Positions 45,347 to 52,591 of a stretch of DNA of 64,000 nucleotides are shown here, in pieces (within the stretch, counting starts at the first letter, position 1; every line of letters starts with the position of its first letter). This DNA is from Donghicola tyrosinivorans (lineage in GTDB: Bacteria; Pseudomonadota; Alphaproteobacteria; Rhodobacterales; Rhodobacteraceae): assembly GCF_003003355.1 (NCBI RefSeq), contig NZ_PVTQ01000007.1, positions 1 through 64,000 of the forward strand, given 5' to 3'. The position numbers and the translations under genes are program-made. Under the pieces are notes generated by a model. It made no database searches, had not been told where the DNA came from, and was given only the letters and a program-made list of their open reading frames with translations.

Positions 45347-46813
45347 ATGACACGTACACCGCTTCTCTGGGTTGTTTGGGGTCTGATCACGCTGTTTGGC
45401 GTGGGCGCTGTGATGGCAAAGCTTTATGTGGGTGGTGACCGCACGGTTCTGCTGCCCGATCAGACCGCAGGCGCACACCACCAGTTGGAAATCTCATGCG
45501 AGACCTGCCACACCTCCGATGCCTTTGAGTCTCAGGCGACCGTGCGCAAAGACATCAACAAGACCTGCACCACCTGCCACAAGGACGAGCTTAAAGCCGC
45601 AGACGACAGCCATCCCAAGAAGAAATTCACCAACCCGCGCATGGCCCCCTATTGGGAAAAGATCGATGGCCGGTTCTGCACCTCTTGTCATGTCGAGCAC
45701 CAGCCTGAAATTACCGGCCCCATGATGGTCACCCTACCCGGTGATTTCTGTGTGGCTTGCCATTCGGAAGGCGAGCAAGACATCCGCGTGGACCGCGAAA
45801 GCCACGCCGGTTTGACCTTTGACACCTGCGCCTCATCGGGGTGTCACAACTACCACGACAACCGTTCGATCTATGAGGATTTTCTGGTCAAACACGCGGA
45901 CCAGCCTTGGCTGAACGCGAGCCCCGTGATTGCCGCGGCTGCCCTACCCACAGCGCCGCAGCCCGAAAATACCCAAGCGATCGAAGCCTATCTGGCCAGC
46001 GTCACCGTCAAGGACGCCGACCCCGAAATCCTGCATGACTGGGCCAGCACAGCACACGCGGCAGCCGACGTGACCTGCGCCACCTGCCATGCACCGGAAG
46101 AGCAGGCATGGACCGATCACCCGACCCAAGAGGTCTGCGCCGATTGCCACAAGCCCGCCGCCAAAACCATGGCCCTTGGTAAACACGGCATGCGCCAGCA
46201 CCCTGAAATCGCCAAGCCGCGTGATGCGAAGAAGACGCTGAAATCGCTTGGCTGGAAAGATGCGCCCGAGGCTTTGATCACGGCCATGAACACCTATCTG
46301 AACGACCCCACGCCACCTGCGCAGATGTCCACAAACGACGCCCTCGTGCCCGTGAAAGAGGACGCTCATGGGCTGGATGTGACCTGCTCCAGCTGTCACA
46401 GCCCCCATAAGGAAGAGCCTCAGCACACCGCCGTCACCGCATGCCTCAGCTGTCATGACGATCAGCACAGCACCAGCTATCCGGACAGCCCGCACTTTGC
46501 CCTGTGGCAGGCGGAAATGCTTGGGGATGGCGTGCCCGGCAGCGGCGTGACCTGTGCCACCTGCCACATGCCCCAGACCGAAAAGAAGGGTCTGGCGGTC
46601 ACCAACCACAACCAGAATGACACTCTTCGCCCGAACGAAAAGATGATCCGCGCCGTCTGTCTGGACTGCCACGGATTGGGCTTCGCCATCGATGCGCTGG
46701 CCGATCCTGAGCTGATCGCGAACAACTTTTCGGGCCAACCCATTGCCCACATCGAAAGCATCGATTGGGCGATACGCCGCGTGGAGCCCTCCGGACAAGG
46801 CGCCAACCAATGA
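45347..46813 (+). CDS. Membrane-anchored multihaem cytochrome c (10 CXXCH plus one CX4CH)
   Basis: This 488-residue protein has an N-terminal membrane anchor (residues 6-26) and a periplasmic part with ten CXXCH motifs (CETCH, CTTCH, CTSCH, CVACH, CATCH, CADCH, CSSCH, CLSCH, CATCH, CLDCH) and one expanded site, CASSGCH (C161-H167). That makes up to 11 covalent haems. The arrangement recalls the cytochrome c3/NapC-like and octahaem families, but I cannot place it in a named one, and no lysine-ligated CXXCK site of NrfA type is present. It starts 12 bp after the flavoprotein gene and would be its natural electron acceptor. It could be a reductase itself (nitrite, hydroxylamine, tetrathionate) or a wire. 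Confidence 0.85.
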   Translation: MTRTPLLWVVWGLITLFGVGAVMAKLYVGGDRTVLLPDQTAGAHHQLEISCETCHTSDAFESQATVRKDINKTCTTCHKDELKAADDSHPKKKFTNPRMAPYWEKIDGRFCTSCHVEHQPEITGPMMVTLPGDFCVACHSEGEQDIRVDRESHAGLTFDTCASSGCHNYHDNRSIYEDFLVKHADQPWLNASPVIAAAALPTAPQPENTQAIEAYLASVTVKDADPEILHDWASTAHAAADVTCATCHAPEEQAWTDHPTQEVCADCHKPAAKTMALGKHGMRQHPEIAKPRDAKKTLKSLGWKDAPEALITAMNTYLNDPTPPAQMSTNDALVPVKEDAHGLDVTCSSCHSPHKEEPQHTAVTACLSCHDDQHSTSYPDSPHFALWQAEMLGDGVPGSGVTCATCHMPQTEKKGLAVTNHNQNDTLRPNEKMIRAVCLDCHGLGFAIDALADPELIANNFSGQPIAHIESIDWAIRRVEPSGQGANQ

Positions 46814-46868
46814 GCGGACAGCCCCACGCATCCAGCCACCTAAAACAAAGCAACAGGATGAGTACGTT

Positions 46869-47438
46869 ATGACCAGCTATGGAACAAAAATCAAAGCCGC
46901 ACTGCTGTGCGGAGCCATGACCCTTGGTGGCACCTCTGTCGCCCACGCAGATATGGAGTACCAACAGGTCTCGGATCTGCTGCATCTGGTGATGTCGTCG
47001 GACCGCACCGTCTACACCCGCATGATTGTGAACCGTCTGGCCAACCAGGAGGGCGTCATCAAAGCCTCTGAACATTTCGAAGACGAAAAAGCGCTGGTTC
47101 TGCCCGCTCAGATGTTCCGCTTTGGCGCGGAAATGGTGGCCGAGGAAACCGACGCTTTCTCGTATTCGCTGCTGTCCCTGTGGCCCATCAACAAGCAGAA
47201 CGCTCCGACCACCGATCTGGAAAAGGAAGGCCTGCAATATCTGGTCGATAACCCGGGCGAAAACTTTTACGGCGAAGAAGAACTTGGCGGCGTGAACTAC
47301 TACACCGCCTTCTACGCGGACGTCGCCGTCGCCGAGGCCTGCACATCGTGCCACAACGATCACAAGGACTCGCCCAAAACCGACTTTGAAGGCGGCGACG
47401 TGATGGGCGGTGTGGTCATTCGCATTCCGATGGAATGA
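46869..47438 (+). CDS. Tll0287-like (DUF3365) monohaem cytochrome
   Basis: This 189-residue protein has a signal peptide ending AHA near residue 25, followed by a helical PAS-like sensor fold and one haem site, CTSCHNDH, near residue 159. The pattern (long N-terminal helices, YYTAFYADVAV before the haem motif, a final GGVVIRIP strand) is that of the Tll0287-like haem domain. Members are thought to be redox or gas sensors. An upstream in-frame start would extend it into the preceding gene; I use the ATG at 46869. The stop overlaps the next gene by 4 bp. Confidence 0.78.
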   Translation: MTSYGTKIKAALLCGAMTLGGTSVAHADMEYQQVSDLLHLVMSSDRTVYTRMIVNRLANQEGVIKASEHFEDEKALVLPAQMFRFGAEMVAEETDAFSYSLLSLWPINKQNAPTTDLEKEGLQYLVDNPGENFYGEEELGGVNYYTAFYADVAVAEACTSCHNDHKDSPKTDFEGGDVMGGVVIRIPME

Positions 47439-47884
47439 TGCCCCGCGCGGTGATGACATGGGTGGTGCTGGCCCTTGTGGCCGCGCCCGCTGCTCAGGCC
47501 GAGGTGACCCTTGGGGACGTTCTGTCCCCGACGGGCCTGAAGGGCTTTGTGACCGTAGACCGCCTGCCTGTTCCCGCAGACCCTGTTTTGCAGCAAGGGC
47601 GAACGGTCTGGCAGGGCACCTGCATGGGCTGCCACGGAGGGAATAAAGCGACCGGCGCACCCAAAATTACCGCCACCAAGAAATGGCAGCCCCGCATCGA
47701 ACAGGGACTGCCCGTTTTAATCGATCACGCCACGAATGGATTTCTCGGGAAAACCTACGCCGAGATGCCCGCGCGCGGCGCAAACCCCAATCTCAGCGAC
47801 GCAGAGGTCGCCGCGGCTGTTGCCTTTATGGTCTGGGCCAGCGGTGGCGAGGATGCGGCTCTGGCCTTCATTCGACAAAAGTAA
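47435..47884 (+). CDS. Periplasmic monohaem cytochrome c
   Basis: This 149-residue protein has a signal peptide (WVVLALVAAPAAQA) and one class I haem site, CMGCHGG, near residue 64, with a likely axial methionine in YAEMPARG near residue 110. The downstream AEVAAAVAFMVWAS helix is typical of cytochrome c5-like proteins. The ATGATG start gives two near-equal options, and it overlaps the Tll0287-like gene. It probably passes electrons between the multihaem protein and a terminal oxidase or reductase. Confidence 0.8.
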   Translation: MMPRAVMTWVVLALVAAPAAQAEVTLGDVLSPTGLKGFVTVDRLPVPADPVLQQGRTVWQGTCMGCHGGNKATGAPKITATKKWQPRIEQGLPVLIDHATNGFLGKTYAEMPARGANPNLSDAEVAAAVAFMVWASGGEDAALAFIRQK

Positions 47885-47896
47885 GGACCTTACATC

Positions 47897-48310
47897 ATGA
47901 CACCCGAAAAAATCGCTCTGGTACAAGATAGTTTCAAGAAAGTGGTTCCTATCGCCGGCCCCGCCGCCGACATCTTTTACGACCGCCTGTTCGAAATCGC
48001 ACCCGAAGTGCGTGGCCTTTTCCCGGAGGACATGACCGAGCAGAAGAAAAAGCTGATGCAAATGCTGGCCATCGCCGTGAACGGCCTGACCAAACTGGAC
48101 GAGATCCTGCCCGCCGTTCAGGATCTGGGCCGTCGCCACAATGGCTATGACGTTACCCCCGCCCACTACGACAAGGTTGGCGAAGCGCTGATTTTCACCC
48201 TAGACAAGGGCTTGGGCGAGGCGTTCACCCCCGAAGTCAAAGACGCTTGGGTGGAAACCTATGGCGCATTGGCTGGTGTCATGATCGACGCGCAGGCTAA
48301 GGCGGCCTGA
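47897..48310 (+). CDS. Single-domain globin (bacterial haemoglobin, Vgb-like)
   Basis: This 137-residue globin aligns well with Vitreoscilla haemoglobin: KIALVQDSFKKVVPIAG at the A helix, LFPEDMTEQKKKLMQML at the E-helix region, the proximal histidine in LGRRHNGYDV, HYDKVGEALIFTL and a WVETYGALAGVMI G/H end. It lacks the FAD reductase domain of flavohaemoglobin. Such globins bind oxygen and NO and can dioxygenate NO to nitrate with a partner reductase. Its place as last gene after an NsrR-type regulator and a NirB-like reductase suggests NO detoxification. Confidence 0.85.
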   Translation: MTPEKIALVQDSFKKVVPIAGPAADIFYDRLFEIAPEVRGLFPEDMTEQKKKLMQMLAIAVNGLTKLDEILPAVQDLGRRHNGYDVTPAHYDKVGEALIFTLDKGLGEAFTPEVKDAWVETYGALAGVMIDAQAKAA

Positions 48311-48320
48311 TCACCGATGA

Positions 48321-48352
48321 CCAGCAGCGGCGCGGGATGGCGCCGCTGCTGG
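48321..48352 (+). terminator. Strong intrinsic terminator of the globin operon
   Basis: A 13-bp perfect stem, CCAGCAGCGGCGC (48321-48333) and GCGCCGCTGCTGG (48340-48352), with loop GGGATG, lies 11 bp after the globin stop and is followed by AATTTT. It marks the end of the redox operon and separates it from the convergent allA gene. Confidence 0.85.
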
Positions 48353-48380
48353 AATTTTCAGGGTCAGCAAACGTGCGGGA

Positions 48381-48869
48381 TCACTGATCCTGCACCACAT
48401 AGGGGTGGTCGAACCAGTATTCTTGCAGGTTCGGCCCTTCTCCGATCCGGTCCACGACTGCAAACAGCCCCGGTGATTGCAAGGGCGTCAGCACACCGTG
48501 CCAAACATTGCGATGATAATTCACCCCTTGGCCCGGCGCGGTGCGAAAGGCCAAAGGCAAGCCCGGCTTGCCGCCTGCATCCGGCGCGACGATAACCAGA
48601 AACGGATGTTCGGTCATTGGCAAAAAGGCCTGACTGCCATCGGGATGCCGCTCCATCATATCCAGCGTCAACGGTAGGCTTCGGGTTTCCGCGTTGAAGA
48701 GGCTAATCCCAGCCCGCCCTTCATGAAAATCCAAACGCGCGCGATCATGGAACCGGCCACAGAGCCCCTGATTGATGATCTTGTCCGGCGTGCCCGAGAC
48801 CTCAAGCAGATCACCGAAAGGCGCAAAGGCAGTCGCCGTCATGGGCTGGATCTGGATAGTTTGGCGCAT
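48381..48869 (-). CDS. allA: Ureidoglycolate lyase AllA
   Basis: This 162-residue cupin-fold enzyme splits ureidoglycolate to glyoxylate and urea, the last step of the allantoin branch of purine catabolism. MTATAFAPFGDLLEV near the start and the YHRNVWHGVLTPL stretch near the C-terminus are family motifs. Together with the LysR gene and urate hydroxylase PuuD next to it, it marks a purine-degradation locus; the intermediate enzymes are not in the window. Confidence 0.88.
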   Translation of the reverse strand: MRQTIQIQPMTATAFAPFGDLLEVSGTPDKIINQGLCGRFHDRARLDFHEGRAGISLFNAETRSLPLTLDMMERHPDGSQAFLPMTEHPFLVIVAPDAGGKPGLPLAFRTAPGQGVNYHRNVWHGVLTPLQSPGLFAVVDRIGEGPNLQEYWFDHPYVVQDQ

Positions 48870-48971
48870 TGATGAGGTCTCCGGACGACGGTGGTGCGGC
48901 TAGGGTTACGCATTCCATAGATCTACGCCAGAACCTGCGACGGCAATTATCAAATAATTCCGAAAACTGCC

Positions 48972-49898
48972 TCAGGCACCGCCCATAGGATTGGCGGCTT
49001 TGACGGTACCCGCAATGCGTTCGATGATGTATTCCATGAACAGACGCGTCTTGGGGTCCTGCCGTTTGCGATGGGTGAAAAGACAGGCCATCTGCACCTG
49101 CTCGGGCGGAGTTTTGATCGCAACAGGCACCAAACGGCCCGCTTTCAAATGCTCGGCCACCTCAAAGACCGGCTTCAGGATGATGCCGTTGCCCTGAAGC
49201 GCCCAATCGGTCAGCACATCGCCATCGTCGCACTCATACCGGCCCGACACGCGGAACCGCTTTGGTCCATCGTCGGTCATCAGGCGCCATTGAAATTCGG
49301 TCGCCCCCGGATAGCGCAGGCTGAGGCAATCGTGGCGGTCATTGACCAAGGCCTCTCCATCCGCAGGCATGCCGCGTTTCGCCACATAAGAGGGCGCGGC
49401 GCACAGCACCCGCTGCACATCGGCGATCTTGCGAATGCGCAGGTTGCTATCCTCGGGCTGGCCTAGAAAGAACGCCAGATCAAGGCCTTCGCTGGTCAGG
49501 TCCACCTTGCGATCGGTCAGGCGCAGGCGCACACTGATATCAGGGTATTGTTCCAGAAACCCCCGCACTTGTGGCGCGATTAGCCGACGACCCAACCCCA
49601 AAGGCGCCGCCACAAAAAGAGAGCCGCGCAGGTTCTCGGTCAGGTCCGCAATCTTGGCCTCGGCCTCATCCACGGCTGACAGGATTTGCAAGGCGCTGCG
49701 GTAAAAGGATTGCCCCTGCTCGGTCGGATGCAGGTTGCGGGTGGTACGCTGGAACAGGCGCACGCCAAGATGCTCTTCCAGTTGCGCAATCCGCGCCGAG
49801 GTCACCGCAGGCGAAATCCGCAAATCACGCCCCGCACCAGACATACTGCCTAGTTCGTAGACACGGACGAAGGTGCGGATGTTGTCGAAGTAGGACAT
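48972..49898 (-). CDS. LysR-family regulator
   Basis: This 308-residue LysR regulator has the usual N-terminal helix-turn-helix (GRDLRISPAVTSARIAQLEEHLGVRLFQR) and an effector domain in the rest. It lies between allA and divergent puuD, so purine-breakdown genes are the probable targets. The GSMSGAGRDLRISPAVTS pattern is of the CrgA/PecT-like subgroup. Confidence 0.8.
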   Translation of the reverse strand: MSYFDNIRTFVRVYELGSMSGAGRDLRISPAVTSARIAQLEEHLGVRLFQRTTRNLHPTEQGQSFYRSALQILSAVDEAEAKIADLTENLRGSLFVAAPLGLGRRLIAPQVRGFLEQYPDISVRLRLTDRKVDLTSEGLDLAFFLGQPEDSNLRIRKIADVQRVLCAAPSYVAKRGMPADGEALVNDRHDCLSLRYPGATEFQWRLMTDDGPKRFRVSGRYECDDGDVLTDWALQGNGIILKPVFEVAEHLKAGRLVPVAIKTPPEQVQMACLFTHRKRQDPKTRLFMEYIIERIAGTVKAANPMGGA

Positions 49899-49994
49899 TG
49901 TTCGTATTTTTTTGAAACTGCTTGGCGTTGTGACCTAATAGCAGAAGCGCCCCCCCTCGCATAGGGTCGGACAAAACCAAGGAGAGCCTTGCCT

Positions 49995-51227
49995 ATGTAT
50001 GATCTTGCCATTCTTTGGGATTGGATCGCCTTTTCGGTGCGTTGGCTGCATGTCATCACCGCGATGGCGTGGATCGGGGCATCGTTCTACTTCATCGCGC
50101 TGGACTTGATGCTAAAGCCCAACGCGACCCTCCCCAAAGGGGCCTACGGCGAGGAATGGGAGGTCCACGGTGGCGGCTTTTACCACACCGTCAAATACCT
50201 TGTGGCCCCTGCCGAACTGCCCGAGCATCTAACCTGGCACAAATGGCAAAGCTACACGACCTGGTTGTCGGGTGCGGCCCTACTGATGATCGTCTACTGG
50301 GTGGGGGGAGAGCTGTTCCTGCTGGACCCCACCAAAGCCGAACTGACCCTGTGGCAGGGCATCCTGATCTCGGGCGGGTCGCTGACCATCGGCTGGCTGG
50401 CCTATGATCAACTGTGCAAGTCCAAGTTGGGGGAAAGCCCCACGGTTCTGATGCTGATCCTCTTCGCAATCCTTGTGGTGATGTCGTGGGGGTACAACCA
50501 GATTTTCACTGGCCGCGCGGCGCTGCTGCATCTGGGGGCCTTCACCGCCAGCATTATGACCGGCAACGTGTTTTTCCAGATCATGCCGAACCAGCGGATC
50601 GTGGTGGCCGATCTCAAGGCAGGCCGAACGCCGGACGCGAAATACGGCAAGATCGCCAAGCTGCGCTCGACCCACAACAACTACCTGACCTTGCCCGTGG
50701 TCTTCTTGATGCTGTCGAACCACTACCCGCTGTCCTTTGCGACCGATTACGCATGGATCATCGCTTGCCTTGTGTTTCTGACCGGCGTCACCATCCGCCA
50801 TTACTTCAACACCATGCACAAGACCGGCAAGGGACCGCACTGGACTTGGGCCGTCACAGTTCTGCTGATGCTGATTATCGCGTGGCTATCCACCATTCAA
50901 AGCGGCCCGACGCTGGAAGAGGAAGAGGCCCGCGATCTGACCGCATATGAACAGCAATATGCCTCGGCCGCCGGATTTGAGGATGCCTATGACGTAGTGG
51001 TCGGCAACTGCTCAATGTGCCACGCGCGTGAGCCTGTCTGGTACAACATGCAATGGGCACCGAAAGGCGTTTACCTTGAGACCCCCGCAGATGTGGCCCG
51101 CCACGCCAGCCAGATTTACCTGCACGCGGGCCTTAGCCGCGCGATGCCACCGCCGAATGCGATCCAGATGGATGATGAAGACCGTGCGGTGCTTGTGGCA
51201 TGGGTGCGCGAAGTTCGCGCAAACTAG
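49995..51227 (+). CDS. puuD: Urate hydroxylase PuuD (membrane domain plus cytochrome c)
   Basis: This 410-residue protein has eight predicted membrane helices, starting FSVRWLHVITAMAWIGASFYFI, and a C-terminal periplasmic cytochrome c domain with CSMCHAREP near residue 339. This is the PuuD layout known to oxidise urate to 5-hydroxyisourate in bacteria that lack classical urate oxidase. I start at the ATG at 49995, 10 bp after AAGGAG; an in-frame TTG at 49989 is possible. The stop lies 3 bp from the convergent GT90 gene. Confidence 0.9.
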   Translation: MYDLAILWDWIAFSVRWLHVITAMAWIGASFYFIALDLMLKPNATLPKGAYGEEWEVHGGGFYHTVKYLVAPAELPEHLTWHKWQSYTTWLSGAALLMIVYWVGGELFLLDPTKAELTLWQGILISGGSLTIGWLAYDQLCKSKLGESPTVLMLILFAILVVMSWGYNQIFTGRAALLHLGAFTASIMTGNVFFQIMPNQRIVVADLKAGRTPDAKYGKIAKLRSTHNNYLTLPVVFLMLSNHYPLSFATDYAWIIACLVFLTGVTIRHYFNTMHKTGKGPHWTWAVTVLLMLIIAWLSTIQSGPTLEEEEARDLTAYEQQYASAAGFEDAYDVVVGNCSMCHAREPVWYNMQWAPKGVYLETPADVARHASQIYLHAGLSRAMPPPNAIQMDDEDRAVLVAWVREVRAN

Positions 51228-51230
51228 GCC

Positions 51231-52397
51231 TTAGCGGCCCTTCATACGCGCCGAGATACGCGAGATGACAGCGCGGGAAATCTCATCCCTCAGGTCTGCG
51301 CGGGCAAGCAACTGGCATTTTTCTTGCGCCCGTTCGGCCATATCGCGGCAGGTCTCATCGTTGGCCTGACACCATGCAAGACGGTCTTCCAGATCGCTGA
51401 GATCGGCCTTGAACGGAACGTAATGTTCCCACGGCTTGAAATGGGCCGAGGCGAAACTGTCAAAGTACCCTTCCATCACCAGACCAAGACTGCCGCTGTT
51501 CATTGTCCAATAGAAGGACGACGCCACATCAGAGCCGCGCAGGACCAGAAGGTATTTGTAGTTCAACATGTCCTGTTGCGGCAAACGCGGACGCATCAAG
51601 CGGGCAAGAAACGGGTATTGTGCGATGTCCATATTCTGGATCGCTCCGGTGAAGCCAAGATCGAAACGGGGATCTTCCTGATAGTCCGAAATCATCTTGT
51701 GACGGGGAAAATAAGCAAGCTCGGACAGAACGTCCTGCTCAGACATCTTTCCGGCCTTCAGGCGCTTTAGCAGCGGGCGCAGGCGCAGCCCTTCGCGGCG
51801 CACATCCCCGTGCTTGTCGGCGCGGCCCCCGTGAATGCCCCGCCAGACCACGCGGTCCTGTTTTTTCCGCCACGGTACGCGCACCCAATCGTCAGGCCCC
51901 AAAAATCCCGGAGAGCCAAGATCGTGATAGGTCGGCAACGGCCATAGCACGCGCGCCGATGCGCCGATCTCTCGGTTGAACGTGAACACCGGCATTGCGG
52001 TCCCGTCAGGGGTGACCACATTGCGCAAACGGCGGTCCTGCATATCCACGACAAAATCCCACGAGGCGCCCGCCCCAAGGATTTCGCGCAATGCGCCCTG
52101 CCCTTTGTCACGATTGACGAAATGGTTTTCGTTCACCACCCGCGCACGGCGGCCCGCGCCGCCTTTCAAGCTCCAGCCATTTTCGGGATAAGGCTGTTTA
52201 CCCTGCGCATCCCACACCAGAGCCGAGCCGCTTGACCCCGCAATCGCCTGCGCACGCGCATCATCGCTCTGACTGAGACGGACCCGATCCACATCACCCA
52301 ATTGCATTACCACAGAGGCCTGAACAAAGTCGGCCTCTGTCTCAATCTGGTTTCGAATGAAGCGATCGTCCTTCACAGGAGTCTCCGTAGCAACCAA
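51231..52397 (-). CDS. Glycosyltransferase family 90 (CAP10-like)
   Basis: This 388-residue protein has the GT90 pattern: WRGIHGGRADKHG near residue 180, the mid-protein FLARLMRPRLPQQDMLNYKYLLVLRGSDVASSFYWTMNSGSLGLV region and a FKPWEHYVPFKADLSDLEDRLAW C-terminus. GT90 includes xylosyl- and glucosyltransferases of capsules and lipopolysaccharide. It heads the glycan cluster on its distal side. Its promoter region (52398-52591) is AT-rich with unusual repeats. Confidence 0.85.
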   Translation of the reverse strand: MVATETPVKDDRFIRNQIETEADFVQASVVMQLGDVDRVRLSQSDDARAQAIAGSSGSALVWDAQGKQPYPENGWSLKGGAGRRARVVNENHFVNRDKGQGALREILGAGASWDFVVDMQDRRLRNVVTPDGTAMPVFTFNREIGASARVLWPLPTYHDLGSPGFLGPDDWVRVPWRKKQDRVVWRGIHGGRADKHGDVRREGLRLRPLLKRLKAGKMSEQDVLSELAYFPRHKMISDYQEDPRFDLGFTGAIQNMDIAQYPFLARLMRPRLPQQDMLNYKYLLVLRGSDVASSFYWTMNSGSLGLVMEGYFDSFASAHFKPWEHYVPFKADLSDLEDRLAWCQANDETCRDMAERAQEKCQLLARADLRDEISRAVISRISARMKGR

Positions 52398-52591
52398 TCT
52401 GGTGCCCGAAGGAACGCCCGCGTGCCGCTATCGGCGGCCCCCAGAACGCTGCAGAAAGACCCATCTGACGATGGCTCCCCCCCTGACACTCAGCTTACAT
52501 ATTAAATCATATCGATGCGATATAAACTGAGTTTTGCAGCTATATTGGGGCTATATTGTGAACTTTCGATATTTAAATGTAACCAGTTGTT
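52398..52591. promoter_or_regulatory. AT-rich promoter region with inverted and tandem repeats upstream of GT90
   Basis: The gap contains a perfect 6-bp inverted repeat, ATATCG-ATG-CGATAT (52509-52523), and a tandem 9-bp repeat, GCTATATTG at 52539-52547 and 52550-52558, spaced 11 bp apart, about one helical turn. Such phased repeats often bind response regulators. The region is unusually AT-rich for this window. Confidence 0.4.

Noticed and set aside
45347-46813. Multihaem protein as NrfA nitrite reductase or hydroxylamine oxidoreductase
   Set aside because: No CXXCK site and the haem count and spacing do not fit; I keep it as an unnamed multihaem cytochrome.
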